Source: Acidimicrobiia bacterium
Lineage (GTDB): Bacteria; Actinomycetota; Acidimicrobiia; IMCC26256; PALSA-610
Reading direction: 5' to 3'
Assembly: GCA_036271555.1 (NCBI GenBank)
Contig: DATBAK010000103.1
Span: 1 to 64,000, forward strand
DNA length: 64,000 nt
Every line of letters begins with the position of its first letter. The first letter of the stretch is position 1. This document shows positions 38,433 through 47,125 of this stretch, in pieces. The notes under the pieces were generated by a model that made no database searches, was not told the origin of the DNA, and saw only the letters and a list, made by a program, of their open reading frames with translations. The translations under genes and the position numbers were made by a program.

Positions 38433-38876
38433 TTACGCCCCGACCGAGAACGTCCAGGAGTAGGAGCCCGCGCCGTCGGACTCCTTCTGGCCGCGCGGCC
38501 AGTAGACGACCGTGATGCGGTGGTGGCCCTGCGGGAACTGGTGGAGGTCCTTGTCGCCCCCGGGCGTGAACTGGATGATGCCCTGCGTCGCCTGGATCTC
38601 CTGCTGGTCGAGCGGGATCGGCACACCGTCGAACTCGAGGTAGCCCTGGAGGTCGTTCCGGAGGTTCACGCCGATCGTGCTCTCGGGTGACACGACGTCA
38701 CCCGCCTTCGGCAGGAGTCCGTTCGGCTCGATCGCCGCGGGGAGGGTGCCCTCGGAGTTCGTCCGCTGCGAGATGCCCGCGATGATGATCACGTTGACCG
38801 CGAGCAGCAGTCCCGCGACCACGATGATCGTGCGATAGGGCTTCTTGCGGGGGCGAATCGGGGCCGAATCGGCCAT
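38433..38876 (-). CDS. single-pass membrane protein with extracellular domain, unknown function
   Basis: 147 aa from ATG 38876. A basic cytosolic start (IRPRKKPYR), one helix (TIIVVAGLLLAVNVIIIAGI), then about 110 extracellular residues with predicted beta strands (GVNLRNDLQGYLEFDGVPIP, HRITVVYWPRG, YSWTFSVGA). No cysteines or catalytic motif. TAGCGT 7 nt upstream suggests a leaderless start. It is divergent from the PASTA kinase with 75 nt between, so it may share regulation with it. Confidence 0.72.
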   Translation of the reverse strand: MADSAPIRPRKKPYRTIIVVAGLLLAVNVIIIAGISQRTNSEGTLPAAIEPNGLLPKAGDVVSPESTIGVNLRNDLQGYLEFDGVPIPLDQQEIQATQGIIQFTPGGDKDLHQFPQGHHRITVVYWPRGQKESDGAGSYSWTFSVGA

Positions 38877-38883
38877 GACGCCG

Positions 38884-38942
38884 ACGCTAGTGCGAGCGCA
38901 TCCCGTTCTTGCCACCAGAGCCGCGAGGTCGGCCGATACCGT
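38884..38942. promoter_or_regulatory. paired divergent -10 boxes between membrane protein and kinase
   Basis: Minus strand TAGCGT (38889-38884) is 7 nt from ATG 38876; plus strand TACCGT (38937-38942) is 9 nt from ATG 38952. Confidence 0.45.
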
Positions 38943-38951
38943 TGGACGCCC

Positions 38952-40865
38952 ATGGCGACGAACGGCGCGAACGATCTCGCCGGCCGGGTACTGGCCGGGC
39001 GCTACCGCCTGCTCGCGCCGATCGGCACCGGCGCGAGTGGCCGCGTCTACGCCGCCGAGGACATCCGGCTGAAGCGCCGGGTCGCGGTGAAGGTGCTGCA
39101 CGCCGCGCTCGCGGAGGACGCGGGGTTCCTGCGGCGCTTCCGCGCCGAGGCGCAGGTCGCCGCGTCACTGCACCACCCGAACATCATGGCGGTGTACGAC
39201 TGGGGCGAGGACGAGCAGCCGTTCATGGTCGTCGAGCTCCTCGAGGGCGGCAGCCTGCGGGGGCTGCTCGACCGGGGTACCCACCTCTCGATCCCTCAGG
39301 CCGCGCGCATCGGGCGCGACGTCGCGGCCGCGCTCGACTACGCGCACTCGCGCGGCATCGTGCACCGCGACATCAAGCCCGCGAACCTGCTCTTCGACGA
39401 GCACGGCTCCGTGCGCATCGCCGACTTCGGCCTCGCGCGCGCGCTCGCCGAGGCCTCCTGGACGGAACCGTCGGGCGCGGTGTTCGGTACCGCGCGCTAC
39501 GCGTCGCCCGAACAGGCGCGGGGCGTCCAGCTCGACGCGCGCTCCGATCTGTATTCGCTCGCGCTGGTGCTCGTCGAGTCGGTGACGGGCTCGATCCCGT
39601 TCGCGGCCGACACCACGATCGGCACGCTCGCGGCGCGCACGCAGCAGCCGATCGTCGCGCCGGCCGAGCTCGGCCCGCTCCAGGCGCCGATCGAGCGCGC
39701 GGGGCAGCTCGACCCCGCGACGCGCTATCCGGACGCGGCGACGATGGAATCGGCGCTCACCGACGTCGTGGAGGCGGTGCCCCGTCCCGAGCCGCTCGAG
39801 CTGCCCGGCATCGCCGACTCGTCGGATCCGCACCCCACCACGGCGGTCGCGCGTGCCGCGACGGCAGCGCTCTTCGACCAGGACACCGCCGCGACCGAGG
39901 CGATCGCGGTCGACTTCCAGCCGATCGGCGCGACCCACACGGTGCGCGGCCGCCTGGGTCTGCCGCCGCGCACCGACAAGCAACGCTCGCGTCAGCGGAG
40001 GCTGGTGCCGCTCGCGGTGCTCGTCGCGTTCGCGGTCGCCACCGCGTTGAGCACGAGCGCGCTCGCCAAGGTCGGCGCGTCGGGTCGCGCGGCCCCGGGC
40101 CTCGTCGGCCTGATGCGCGACAAGGCAGAGCAGACCGCATCCGGCGCGGACTTCCAGGTCCATGTGGAGCAGCGCGCGTCTGCCGACCCGAGTGGGGTCG
40201 TCGTCTCGCAGGATCCCGCGCCCGGCAGCTGGTTCTACGGCGGCGGCACGATCAACGTCGTCGTGTCGTCGGGACCGGCACCCGTCACCGTGCCGCCGGT
40301 CCTCAACCTGCAGACCGCGACCGCGGTCGCGAAGCTGCGCGCCGCGGGCTTCACCACGACGGTCGTCAAGGGCTACCGGCAGAACACGAAGAAGGGGCTG
40401 ATCTACCAGCAGCGGCCCGTGCAGAACCAGACGCTGACACCGGGCCGGCCGGTGACCATCTGGGAGAGCCAGGGTCCGGCGCCGGTGCAGATCCCCGACC
40501 TCCATGGTCTGACCTGCGCACAGGCGACGACGCAGCTGACGAGCTCGCATCTGGTGCCGACGTGCACGCAGGTGTTCGACGACCTCACGCCGAAGGACGT
40601 CGTTGTCGGCACCACGCCCGGCGTCGGCGCGACGGTGAACCAGGGCACGCCCATCACGATCAACGTGAGCAAGGGGCCCGAGCTCGTGACGGTGCCGCGT
40701 GTCATCGGCAAGACCGTCGCGTCCGCCAAGGCCAAGCTCCAGAACCTCGGTTTCGTCGTGCACGTCGACCTGGCCCTGTACAGCCCGAGTGCGCACGTCT
40801 TCGACCAGTTGCCCGAGCCCGGCACCCGCGCGCCGAAGGGCTCCACCGTCCTCTTGATCCTCTAG
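38952..40865 (+). CDS. PASTA-domain serine/threonine protein kinase (PknB-like)
   Basis: 637 aa. Kinase domain 1-280: Gly-rich IGTGASGRVY, K47 in VAVKVL, catalytic VHRDIKPANLL (D140), DFG 158-160, FGTARYASPEQA activation segment end. A low-complexity juxtamembrane stretch follows, then a single helix about 351-372 (LVPLAVLVAFAVATALS). The outside part (about 380-637) has four PASTA-like repeats, the last two clear (VQIPDLHGLTCAQATTQL and VTVPRVIGKTVASAKAKL). These bind peptidoglycan or lipid II and signal cell-wall state. It starts a block inserted between ligA and gatC relative to the mycobacterial order. Confidence 0.93.
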   Translation: MATNGANDLAGRVLAGRYRLLAPIGTGASGRVYAAEDIRLKRRVAVKVLHAALAEDAGFLRRFRAEAQVAASLHHPNIMAVYDWGEDEQPFMVVELLEGGSLRGLLDRGTHLSIPQAARIGRDVAAALDYAHSRGIVHRDIKPANLLFDEHGSVRIADFGLARALAEASWTEPSGAVFGTARYASPEQARGVQLDARSDLYSLALVLVESVTGSIPFAADTTIGTLAARTQQPIVAPAELGPLQAPIERAGQLDPATRYPDAATMESALTDVVEAVPRPEPLELPGIADSSDPHPTTAVARAATAALFDQDTAATEAIAVDFQPIGATHTVRGRLGLPPRTDKQRSRQRRLVPLAVLVAFAVATALSTSALAKVGASGRAAPGLVGLMRDKAEQTASGADFQVHVEQRASADPSGVVVSQDPAPGSWFYGGGTINVVVSSGPAPVTVPPVLNLQTATAVAKLRAAGFTTTVVKGYRQNTKKGLIYQQRPVQNQTLTPGRPVTIWESQGPAPVQIPDLHGLTCAQATTQLTSSHLVPTCTQVFDDLTPKDVVVGTTPGVGATVNQGTPITINVSKGPELVTVPRVIGKTVASAKAKLQNLGFVVHVDLALYSPSAHVFDQLPEPGTRAPKGSTVLLIL

Positions 40866-40917
40866 GAACGGCTGCGCCAGCATCGGGCGCTTCACAGTCG
40901 ACAGGGAGGACGAACGC

Positions 40918-41802
40918 ATGGGATCGCTCGACGGACGCGTCGCGATCATCACCGGTGCCGGCCGGGGCCTGGGCCGCGAGCACGCGCTGCTGTTCGCGCG
41001 TGAAGGCGCGAAGGTCGTCGTCAACGACCTCGGTGGTGACGCGCACGGAACCGGCGCCGACGTGACGGCCGCACAGCAGACCGTCGCCGACATCGTCGCC
41101 GCGGGCGGCGAGGCGGTCGTGAACGGCGACAACGTCGCGGACTGGGACGGTGCCGAGCGGCTCGTGCGCCAGGCGATCGAGACGTTCGGCGATCTGCACG
41201 TGCTCGTGAACAACGCGGGCATCCTGCGCGACCGCGTGATCATCAACATGACCGAGGCCGAGTGGGACGCGGTGATCGCGGTGCACCTGAAGGGTCACTT
41301 CTGTCCGACCCGACACGCCGCGACCTACTGGCGCGAGCAAACCAAGGCCGGCAAGGAGGTGCACGCGTCGATCGTGCACACGTCGTCGACGTCGGGCCTG
41401 TTCAGCAACCCCGGGCAGGCGAACTACGACAGCGCGAAGTCGGGCATCGCCACCTTCTCGCAGGTGTGCGCGAAGGAGCTCACGCGCTACGGCGTGCGGA
41501 GCAACGCGATCGCGCCCGGCGCGCGCACGCGGCTGACGCTCGAGACGCCCGGACTCGGCGACATGGTGAAGGCGCCCGACGATCCGGGGAAGTTCGACGT
41601 GTGGGATCCCGCGAACGTGTCGCCGTTCGTCGCGTACCTCGCGACGCAGGACTGCCCGCTCACCGGCGAGACGTTCATGGTGCAGGGCGGGACGGTGCAG
41701 CGCGTGAAGTCGTGGTCGACGGTGGAGAAGATCGAGAAGGACGACCGTTGGACCGTCGACGAGCTCGCCGCGCGCGCGGGAGACCTCGTTCCGAAGGTGT
41801 GA
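40918..41802 (+). CDS. short-chain dehydrogenase, 3-hydroxyacyl-CoA dehydrogenase-like
   Basis: 294 aa. NAD(P)-binding TGAGRGLGREH, VNNAGIL, catalytic Ser in VHTSSTSGLF and YDSAK (Tyr and Lys). The VVNDLGGDAHGTG insert after the second strand is typical of the multifunctional-enzyme type 2/17-beta-HSD4 subgroup that oxidises 3-hydroxyacyl-CoA. GGAGGA lies 7 nt upstream of ATG 40918. Its stop abuts the stop of the convergent 41803 gene (shared TGATCA). An SCP2 protein is encoded nearby, a domain often paired with this SDR type in lipid oxidation. Confidence 0.85.
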   Translation: MGSLDGRVAIITGAGRGLGREHALLFAREGAKVVVNDLGGDAHGTGADVTAAQQTVADIVAAGGEAVVNGDNVADWDGAERLVRQAIETFGDLHVLVNNAGILRDRVIINMTEAEWDAVIAVHLKGHFCPTRHAATYWREQTKAGKEVHASIVHTSSTSGLFSNPGQANYDSAKSGIATFSQVCAKELTRYGVRSNAIAPGARTRLTLETPGLGDMVKAPDDPGKFDVWDPANVSPFVAYLATQDCPLTGETFMVQGGTVQRVKSWSTVEKIEKDDRWTVDELAARAGDLVPKV

Positions 41803-42513
41803 TCAGCTCGGCGCGCGGAGGCCGAGCGCGATCCGCTCGAGCTCCGCGGCGTCGTACGCGCCCTCGCTCACGATCTGCACGAGCGCGTCGTCGCGCACCG
41901 CCCACGAGAGGATGAGCGCGCTCGGTTGGTCGTCGACGCGGCTGAGCAGTGCGGGCCGGCCGGCGAACGTCAGATGCGTGCTGGTCGGCGCGTCGCCGAC
42001 CGTGTTCATCAGCTGCACCGCGGTCGCGGGCACCACGCGCGGATGCGCGCCCGGTGTCTCCATCTTCAGGTCGGTCATCGCCGTGATGGCCAGCGCGAGG
42101 CGGTGGTCGGGGCCGACGAACGTGTGCTGGTGCACGAGGTTGTCGACCCACGGCTCGAGGAACCGCCGCTGCTCGTGCGGCACGAGCCCGGGGGGCAGGA
42201 CCGTCGCGACGAACCGGCCGTCCGTGGCGACGTGCCGGACCGGGGCGACGCGCGTGGTGGTGGTCGCGATCGAAGGTCGGGTCGAGACGGCCGGGTGCGT
42301 GCGGACGGTGTGGAGCGCGACCGCGACGCCGCCGACGATCACCACGCACGCGACCGCGCTCAGCACGACGACGCGGCGCGGCGATTTTCGGTCGCGCGGC
42401 TCGTCCAAATCCGTCGAGGCAGGGCGAGCCGGCCGTTCGTCGACGTAGCGCGCGGTCGCGGCGTCGAGTCGCTCTCCGTGACGCGCGAGGCGCGCTTCGA
42501 TCGTCGGGGTCAC
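41803..42513 (-). CDS. single-pass membrane protein coupled to ECF sigma factor; possible anti-sigma
   Basis: 236 aa from GTG 42513, overlapping the sigma-factor stop by GTGA. A cytosolic N-terminus of about 45 residues (TIEARLARHGERLDAATARY) is followed by one helix (VVVLSAVACVVIVGGVAVAL) and about 160 extracellular residues. The place right after an ECF sigma gene suggests an anti-sigma factor, but no zinc-binding HxxxCxxC motif is seen. A partner with a non-canonical cytosolic domain is one reading. Confidence 0.7.
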   Translation of the reverse strand: MTPTIEARLARHGERLDAATARYVDERPARPASTDLDEPRDRKSPRRVVVLSAVACVVIVGGVAVALHTVRTHPAVSTRPSIATTTTRVAPVRHVATDGRFVATVLPPGLVPHEQRRFLEPWVDNLVHQHTFVGPDHRLALAITAMTDLKMETPGAHPRVVPATAVQLMNTVGDAPTSTHLTFAGRPALLSRVDDQPSALILSWAVRDDALVQIVSEGAYDAAELERIALGLRAPS

Positions 42514-42992
42514 GATTCCTCCAGTCGGTGCCGCAGTTGCTTCATCGCGCGGTGCAGGTCGTTGCGCACGCTCGCGACCGTCCGGCCGGTCAGCTCGGCG
42601 ACCTCCGCGTACGAGAAGCCGTGGCCGTGCACGAGGACTGCGACCGTGCGCTGGCGCGCCGGGAGCGCGTCGAGCGCGTCGTCGAGGCGCGGGTCGGTGT
42701 CGTCGCGGGCCTCCGCGCGCGCGGTCAGGTCGATCGTGCGCTCGCGCCGCAGGTGCGTGCGCGCCGCGGACTGTCCGACGCGGAACAGGTAGCCCGCCGG
42801 GTTCGCCATCGCGGCGAGGCGTCCGCGCTGCTCCCAGCCCCACGCGATCGCGTCCGCGCAGGCCTCGGAGCCGACCTCGACGCCGTAGGTCGCGACCAGC
42901 GCGCGGCGCAGGCGCTGCGTGACCGCGTCGACGAACTGCTCGAACGCGGCGTCCGTCGTGCCGAGCTCGACCCGGCCGCGCGTGTCCACCAC
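42510..42992 (-). CDS. ECF-type RNA polymerase sigma factor
   Basis: 160 aa from GTG 42992. Region 2 spans about 18-85 (EACADAIAWGWEQRGRLAAM through AARTHLRRE). Region 4 spans about 100-155 (DALDALPARQRTVAVLVHGH, then YAEVAELTGRTVASVRNDLH). The conserved region 2.1 is somewhat diverged. It directs RNA polymerase to a stress regulon. Downstream overlap with the membrane protein suggests that pair is a signalling unit. Confidence 0.85.
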   Translation of the reverse strand: MVDTRGRVELGTTDAAFEQFVDAVTQRLRRALVATYGVEVGSEACADAIAWGWEQRGRLAAMANPAGYLFRVGQSAARTHLRRERTIDLTARAEARDDTDPRLDDALDALPARQRTVAVLVHGHGFSYAEVAELTGRTVASVRNDLHRAMKQLRHRLEES

Positions 42993-43061
42993 TCGGGAAG
43001 ATCCTGCGCCGGATCCGATCGTCCCGGCTCGCCGATGATGACACTGAGGGTGATGAGACTC

Positions 43062-43091
43062 TTGCGTTCCGTGGTGATACGGGCGTAGGCT
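43062..43091 (+). promoter_or_regulatory. promoter for small ORF at 43133
   Basis: TTGCGT (43062-43067), 18-nt spacer, TAGGCT (43086-43091). Predicted start about 43098, leaving a leader of about 35 nt with a strong ribosome site. Confidence 0.5.
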
Positions 43092-43132
43092 CCTGCGGTC
43101 GGCGCCGGGGGATGGGGCCGGAGGAACTCCTG

Positions 43133-43330
43133 GTGATCGAGTACGAAGAGAGCGGGCAGGGCTCGGACCGTGACGCAGTGATGCGCCGCTACCCCCACGG
43201 GGTGACGCGGCGTCCCACGCCGGCGAGGCCGACGAACGGGTACGGCCGCAGCCTGCGGCCGGGACCCGATGCGAGTCGGGCGCGCCGGCTGCTCAGCAGC
43301 GAACGTCGCGTCGAGACCGGCACGCGCTGA
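43133..43330 (+). CDS. 65-aa basic protein, unknown function
   Basis: GTG 43133 is preceded at 7 nt by GGAGGA (43120-43125), and a plausible promoter lies upstream. The alternative ATG 43112 precedes that site. The product (IEYEESGQGSDRDAVMRRYP ... NGYGRSLRPGPDASRARRLL) is Arg/Pro/Gly-rich, with no membrane segment, and matches no family I recognise. It is divergent from the ECF sigma gene and converges with SCP2. Confidence 0.5.
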   Translation: MIEYEESGQGSDRDAVMRRYPHGVTRRPTPARPTNGYGRSLRPGPDASRARRLLSSERRVETGTR

Positions 43331-43361
43331 GCGGGCTCGCGCGCCGACGGTCTGACCGGAG

Positions 43362-43760
43362 CTACTCCGTGAGCTCTTGGATCGCGGTCTGGAGCTCGGC
43401 GTTCGCGCCGCCACCGCCCTGCGACGCCATGAGCTTGGTCATGTCGCCCTGGACCTTGACCTTGCCGGCCATGAACGCCTGCATGCCCGCAGCCTGGTTG
43501 CCCGACACGAACACGTCGCGCGCCGTCGCGTAGTCGGTGGTGAGGGTCACGTCGGCGCCGTCGAGGTGCGCCTGACCGAACAGCACGTTGCCGTCGCGCG
43601 CGCCCATGTGGAACTCGCGGTCGCCGAACGGCGTGCCGGTGATCACGAGGTTCATCAACACGTTGGGCCCGGGCGCCGCGGCACTCGATCCGTGCTCTGC
43701 GATCGCCCCGCTCACCGCGGCGAACCACTCGTCGGACAGGAACGCTTGCTTGCCGGCCAC
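43362..43760 (-). CDS. SCP2 sterol-carrier-fold protein
   Basis: 132 aa from GTG 43760 with GGAG 6 nt upstream. The SCP2 fold is shown by the strand pattern VTLTTDYATARDVFVSGNQ and the closing AFMAGKVKVQGDMTKLM motif. It forms a hydrophobic tunnel that binds lipids or acyl-CoA. It is divergent from the ferredoxin gene. Confidence 0.85.
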   Translation of the reverse strand: MAGKQAFLSDEWFAAVSGAIAEHGSSAAAPGPNVLMNLVITGTPFGDREFHMGARDGNVLFGQAHLDGADVTLTTDYATARDVFVSGNQAAGMQAFMAGKVKVQGDMTKLMASQGGGGANAELQTAIQELTE

Positions 43761-43818
43761 ACCGTTCTCCCCCGTGAGACGCTTCGAGCGGCGGGAGCTT
43801 ACCGGGGAGCCCGGTCGG

Positions 43819-43824
43819 TACGCT
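43819..43824 (+). promoter_or_regulatory. -10 box for leaderless ferredoxin transcript
   Basis: TACGCT lies 7 nt before ATG 43832. Confidence 0.45.
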
Positions 43825-43831
43825 GCGGCGC

Positions 43832-44140
43832 ATGGCGTCCGCGAACCGGCTCGAGCGCATCGAGTCGCGGGAACGCAACCCGAAATGGCGCAATCCGCCC
43901 CTGCGCATCGAGATGGCGGAGTGCATCAACTGCGACGCCTGTCTCCGTCACTGCCCGTCGCAGTTCGGCGCGATCTTCAACCACGGCGTCGACGTGATCA
44001 TCGTCCCGGAGCTCTGCAGCGGCTGCGACAAGTGCCTGCCCGCGTGTCCCGTCGATTGCATCTATCCCGATCCCGACTGGTCGCCCGCGCCGGACGACTG
44101 GTGGACGAACCCACTGAGCCCGCTCGACTCGTACAAGTAG
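43832..44140 (+). CDS. 2[4Fe-4S] ferredoxin
   Basis: 102 aa. Two CxxCxxxxCP-type clusters: CINCDACLRHCPSQFGAIF and CSGCDKCLPACPVDC. The first has CxxCxxC-x3-C spacing; together eight cysteines for two cubanes. A 30-residue basic N-terminal extension precedes the fold and a Trp/Pro-rich tail follows. Redox partner unknown; the two Rieske oxygenases are 16 kb away. The CMD-family gene starts 17 nt later. Confidence 0.9.
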   Translation: MASANRLERIESRERNPKWRNPPLRIEMAECINCDACLRHCPSQFGAIFNHGVDVIIVPELCSGCDKCLPACPVDCIYPDPDWSPAPDDWWTNPLSPLDSYK

Positions 44141-44157
44141 CAAGCAGAGGCACCCGC

Positions 44158-44805
44158 ATGCCGCGTCTTCACCAGGTGACCCGGGCCGAGAGCACCGCGC
44201 CGATCGTCACGACGATGTACGACCTGCTGTTCGGCGATCGAGATCCCGTCGCCGAGCCCGGCACCGCGACGGGCACGAGCGGCGACTGGTGGCCGACGTT
44301 CGCGAACGTGCCCGACATCCTCGAGCACGCGGTGCAGGGCTTCGGTCTCTACCAGAGCTCGCGGCGCGTGCTCGATCCCGTGCTGCGCGAGCTCGGTCAG
44401 GCGCGCGCGGGTTGGGCCGCGGGGAGTCAGTTCGTGTTCTCGCAACACTGCAAGTCGTTGCGCGCGCTCGGCGTGCCGGACGAGAAGATCGACGCGGTGA
44501 GCGCGGGGTCCGCGGCGGCGTGCTTCACCGAGATCGAGCGGCTCGTGCTCGCGTACACGGACTGCCTCGTCCTCGACCGCGGACGCGTGCCCGACGCGCT
44601 GTTCCGCGCGATCCACGAACAGCTCGGCGACGTCGCGACGCTCGAGCTCACCTACATCACCGCGCTCTACCTGCAGCACGCGGTGATGTCGCGCGCGCTG
44701 CGCACGGAGTGGGACGACGTCGACGAGCGCGTCGTCGAGGTCGCGGGTCCCGAAGGCGACGGCGCGTCCGTCGGCCTCGACATCGCGCGCCCCGAGCCCG
44801 ACTGA
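44158..44805 (+). CDS. carboxymuconolactone decarboxylase/AhpD-fold protein lacking the CxxC pair
   Basis: 215 aa. The helical AhpD-like region is VLRELGQARAGWAAGSQFVF, then SQHCKSLRALGVPDEKIDAV. Active members have ExxxxxxCxxCxxxH; here only the second Cys (QHCKS) and a preceding Gln/His are present. Such proteins can be noncatalytic or cofactor-binding. It is probably co-transcribed with the ferredoxin gene. Confidence 0.72.
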   Translation: MPRLHQVTRAESTAPIVTTMYDLLFGDRDPVAEPGTATGTSGDWWPTFANVPDILEHAVQGFGLYQSSRRVLDPVLRELGQARAGWAAGSQFVFSQHCKSLRALGVPDEKIDAVSAGSAAACFTEIERLVLAYTDCLVLDRGRVPDALFRAIHEQLGDVATLELTYITALYLQHAVMSRALRTEWDDVDERVVEVAGPEGDGASVGLDIARPEPD

Positions 44806-44887
44806 CACGCCTTCCCGACGCCCGCGCCGCCCGCTACGCGTGTGGAAGGATCTGCCGAGTCCCGGTGGGGGACGCGAAGGGGGCACC

Positions 44888-46762
44888 GTGCGGCAGCCGC
44901 GTCGAGGACTCTCGTTCATCATGGCGGTCGCGATCGGGGCCGCGTCGTTCGTCGCGCTCGCAACCGACGCGTCGACCGCGGTCGCGGCACCGAATCTGAG
45001 CGCGGTCGAGTTCGGGCTCGCGCCGGTCGCGACCGGACTGTCGGTGCCGGTCTCGCTCGCCTGGCGCGTCGACGACGACCGCATCTACGTCGCCGAGCAG
45101 ACCGGCACGATCCGCATCATCGATCCGGTGTCCGGCGCGATCGACGGCACGGTCCTCACGCTCACGCACATCAGCAGCGGCGGTGAGCGGGGCCTGCTCG
45201 GGCTCGCGTTCTCGCTCGACGGTTCGAAGCTCTACGTCGACTACACGGACTCGACGGGGACGATCCACATCGCCGAGTACACGATGGCCGGCGACACCGC
45301 GGACACGAGCACCGCGCGCGACCTCCTTACGATCCCGCACTCGCGTCCGAACCACAACGGCGGACAGCTCGTCGTCGGTTCCGACGGCGACCTCTACATC
45401 GGCGTCGGCGACGGCGGTGGTGGCGGCGACCCCGACCGCAACGGGCAGAACGTGAACTCGCTGCTCGGCAAGATCCTGCGCATCGATCCGCGCCCGACGC
45501 AGACGATGCCGTATCGCATCCCGCACGACAATCCGTTCTTCGGTCAGGCCGATCACCGCGGCGAGATCTGGATGTACGGGTTGCGCAACCCGTGGCGGTT
45601 CTCGTTCGACTCCGCGACCGGTGACCTGTGGATCGCCGACGTCGGCCAAGACCTCTACGAAGAGGTCGACTACGCGCCCGCGGGCACGAGCGGGCAGAAC
45701 TGGGGTTGGAACCTGCGCGAGGGCTTCCACCCGTTCAAGGGCGGCGCGGAACCGCCCGACGGTCACGACCCGTTGCTCGAGAACGCGCACGCCGACGGCA
45801 ACTGCGCGGTGATCGGCGGGTTCGTGTACCACGGCAGCGCGATCGCGAACCTCGGCGGCGCGTACCTCTACAGCGACCTGTGCCAGCGCCACATCTCCGG
45901 CGCGGTGCAGAGTGGCGGCACGCTCAGCGATTCCGCCGTGTTCCCCGCCGGCTTGCAGTCGATGACGACGTTCGGTCAGGACCACGACGGCGAGCTGTAC
46001 GCGGCGAACCTCACGGGCGGCTTGTACAAGCTCGTGCCGCTGCCCGACCCGGCGATCTCGGTCGGCGATCGCGCGATGCTCGAAGGCGACACCGGCACGC
46101 GCCCGATGAAGTTCCCGGTGACGCTGAGCAAGCCCGCGACCTCGCCCGTGACCGTGAGCTACTCGGTCACGGGCACGAGCGCGACCGGCGCGACGCGAGT
46201 GGCACCCGGCGTCGACTTCAAGCTGCGATCGGGCACGCTCACGTTCAATCCCGGCCAGATCTCGAAGATGATCGCGGTACCGGTCCTCGGCGACGCGACG
46301 ACGGAATCCGACGAGACGCTGAAGGTCACGCTCTCGGCGCCCACCGGCGGGTACGCGCTGGATCGTTCCGTCGGCACCGGCACGATCCTCAACGACGACG
46401 CGAACGCGGGGGTGACGCTCGGCATCGGCGACGGTGCGATCGTGCAACAGGGCGAGGGCACCGAGAAGCTGACGCTGCCGGTGACGCGGTCGGCGCCGAC
46501 CGGCGCGATGAGCGTCGATTTCACGCTCACGCCGGGCACCGCGACGTACACCAAGAAGGCGACCGGCGGCGAGATCGGCGGCAAGCTCTCGGGCACGCTC
46601 GCGTTCAAGGCGGGCGTGACGCACAAGGACATCTCGGTGACCGTGTGGCCCGACCTGCTCCCCGACGCGGACCACCAGTTCACGATCACCCTCTCCGACG
46701 AGACCGGCGCGACCGTGACCGTGATTCGCGCGACGGGCACGGGCACGCTGCTCGATCCGTAG
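44888..46762 (+). CDS. secreted glucose/sorbosone dehydrogenase-fold protein with two Calx-beta domains
   Basis: 624 aa from GTG 44888 (AAGGGGG upstream), signal peptide to about AVAA (residue 36). Residues about 40-390 are a GSDH/PQQ sugar dehydrogenase beta-propeller: SGGERGLLGLAF, SRPNHNGGQL, GSDGDLYIGVGDGGGGGDP, WMYGLRNPWRFSFD and GQNWGWNLREG. Residues about 395-624 hold two Calx-beta-type units (ISVGDRAMLEGDTGTRPMKF and LGIGDGAIVQQGEGTEKLTL), known for Ca2+ binding and adhesion. The PQQ-binding role is unproven. It stands directly upstream of gatC. Confidence 0.9.
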   Translation: MRQPRRGLSFIMAVAIGAASFVALATDASTAVAAPNLSAVEFGLAPVATGLSVPVSLAWRVDDDRIYVAEQTGTIRIIDPVSGAIDGTVLTLTHISSGGERGLLGLAFSLDGSKLYVDYTDSTGTIHIAEYTMAGDTADTSTARDLLTIPHSRPNHNGGQLVVGSDGDLYIGVGDGGGGGDPDRNGQNVNSLLGKILRIDPRPTQTMPYRIPHDNPFFGQADHRGEIWMYGLRNPWRFSFDSATGDLWIADVGQDLYEEVDYAPAGTSGQNWGWNLREGFHPFKGGAEPPDGHDPLLENAHADGNCAVIGGFVYHGSAIANLGGAYLYSDLCQRHISGAVQSGGTLSDSAVFPAGLQSMTTFGQDHDGELYAANLTGGLYKLVPLPDPAISVGDRAMLEGDTGTRPMKFPVTLSKPATSPVTVSYSVTGTSATGATRVAPGVDFKLRSGTLTFNPGQISKMIAVPVLGDATTESDETLKVTLSAPTGGYALDRSVGTGTILNDDANAGVTLGIGDGAIVQQGEGTEKLTLPVTRSAPTGAMSVDFTLTPGTATYTKKATGGEIGGKLSGTLAFKAGVTHKDISVTVWPDLLPDADHQFTITLSDETGATVTVIRATGTGTLLDP

Positions 46763-46800
46763 CGCCCGCAATGCTTCGGGGATCGCCGCGACGCCCTTCC

Positions 46801-46806
46801 TAGAAT
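46801..46806 (+). promoter_or_regulatory. -10 box for leaderless gatC transcript
   Basis: TAGAAT lies 7 nt before ATG 46814. It also overlaps the ATG at 46805, so 46814 is the preferred start. Confidence 0.5.
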
Positions 46807-46813
46807 GCCGCCC

Positions 46814-47125
46814 ATGAGCGACGGATCGGCACGGATCTCGCGCGCCGATGTCGAGCACACCGCCCGGCTCGCGCGTCTCGCCCTCACCGACACCGAGATC
46901 GAGCAGCTCACCGAGGAGCTCGGCAAGATCCTCGACCACGCGGCGCGGGTCTCGGCGCTCGACACGACCGACGTGCCGCCGACGTCGCACCCGATCGAGC
47001 TCGTGAACGTGCTGCGACCCGACGAGGTCCGCCCGAGTCTCGACTCCGTCGAGGTGCTCGCGGAGGCGCCGGTCGCCGAAGACGGCCGCTTCCGCGTGCC
47101 GCGCATCATGAGCGAGGAAGCATGA
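46814..47125 (+). CDS. gatC: Asp-tRNA(Asn)/Glu-tRNA(Gln) amidotransferase subunit C
   Basis: 103 aa. [19 protein letters not shown] and the C-terminal FRVPRI motif are conserved in GatC. It wraps around GatA and stabilises the complex. ATG 46814 is favoured over 46805 by the -10 box. It overlaps gatA by ATGA. Confidence 0.95.
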   Translation: MSDGSARISRADVEHTARLARLALTDTEIEQLTEELGKILDHAARVSALDTTDVPPTSHPIELVNVLRPDEVRPSLDSVEVLAEAPVAEDGRFRVPRIMSEEA

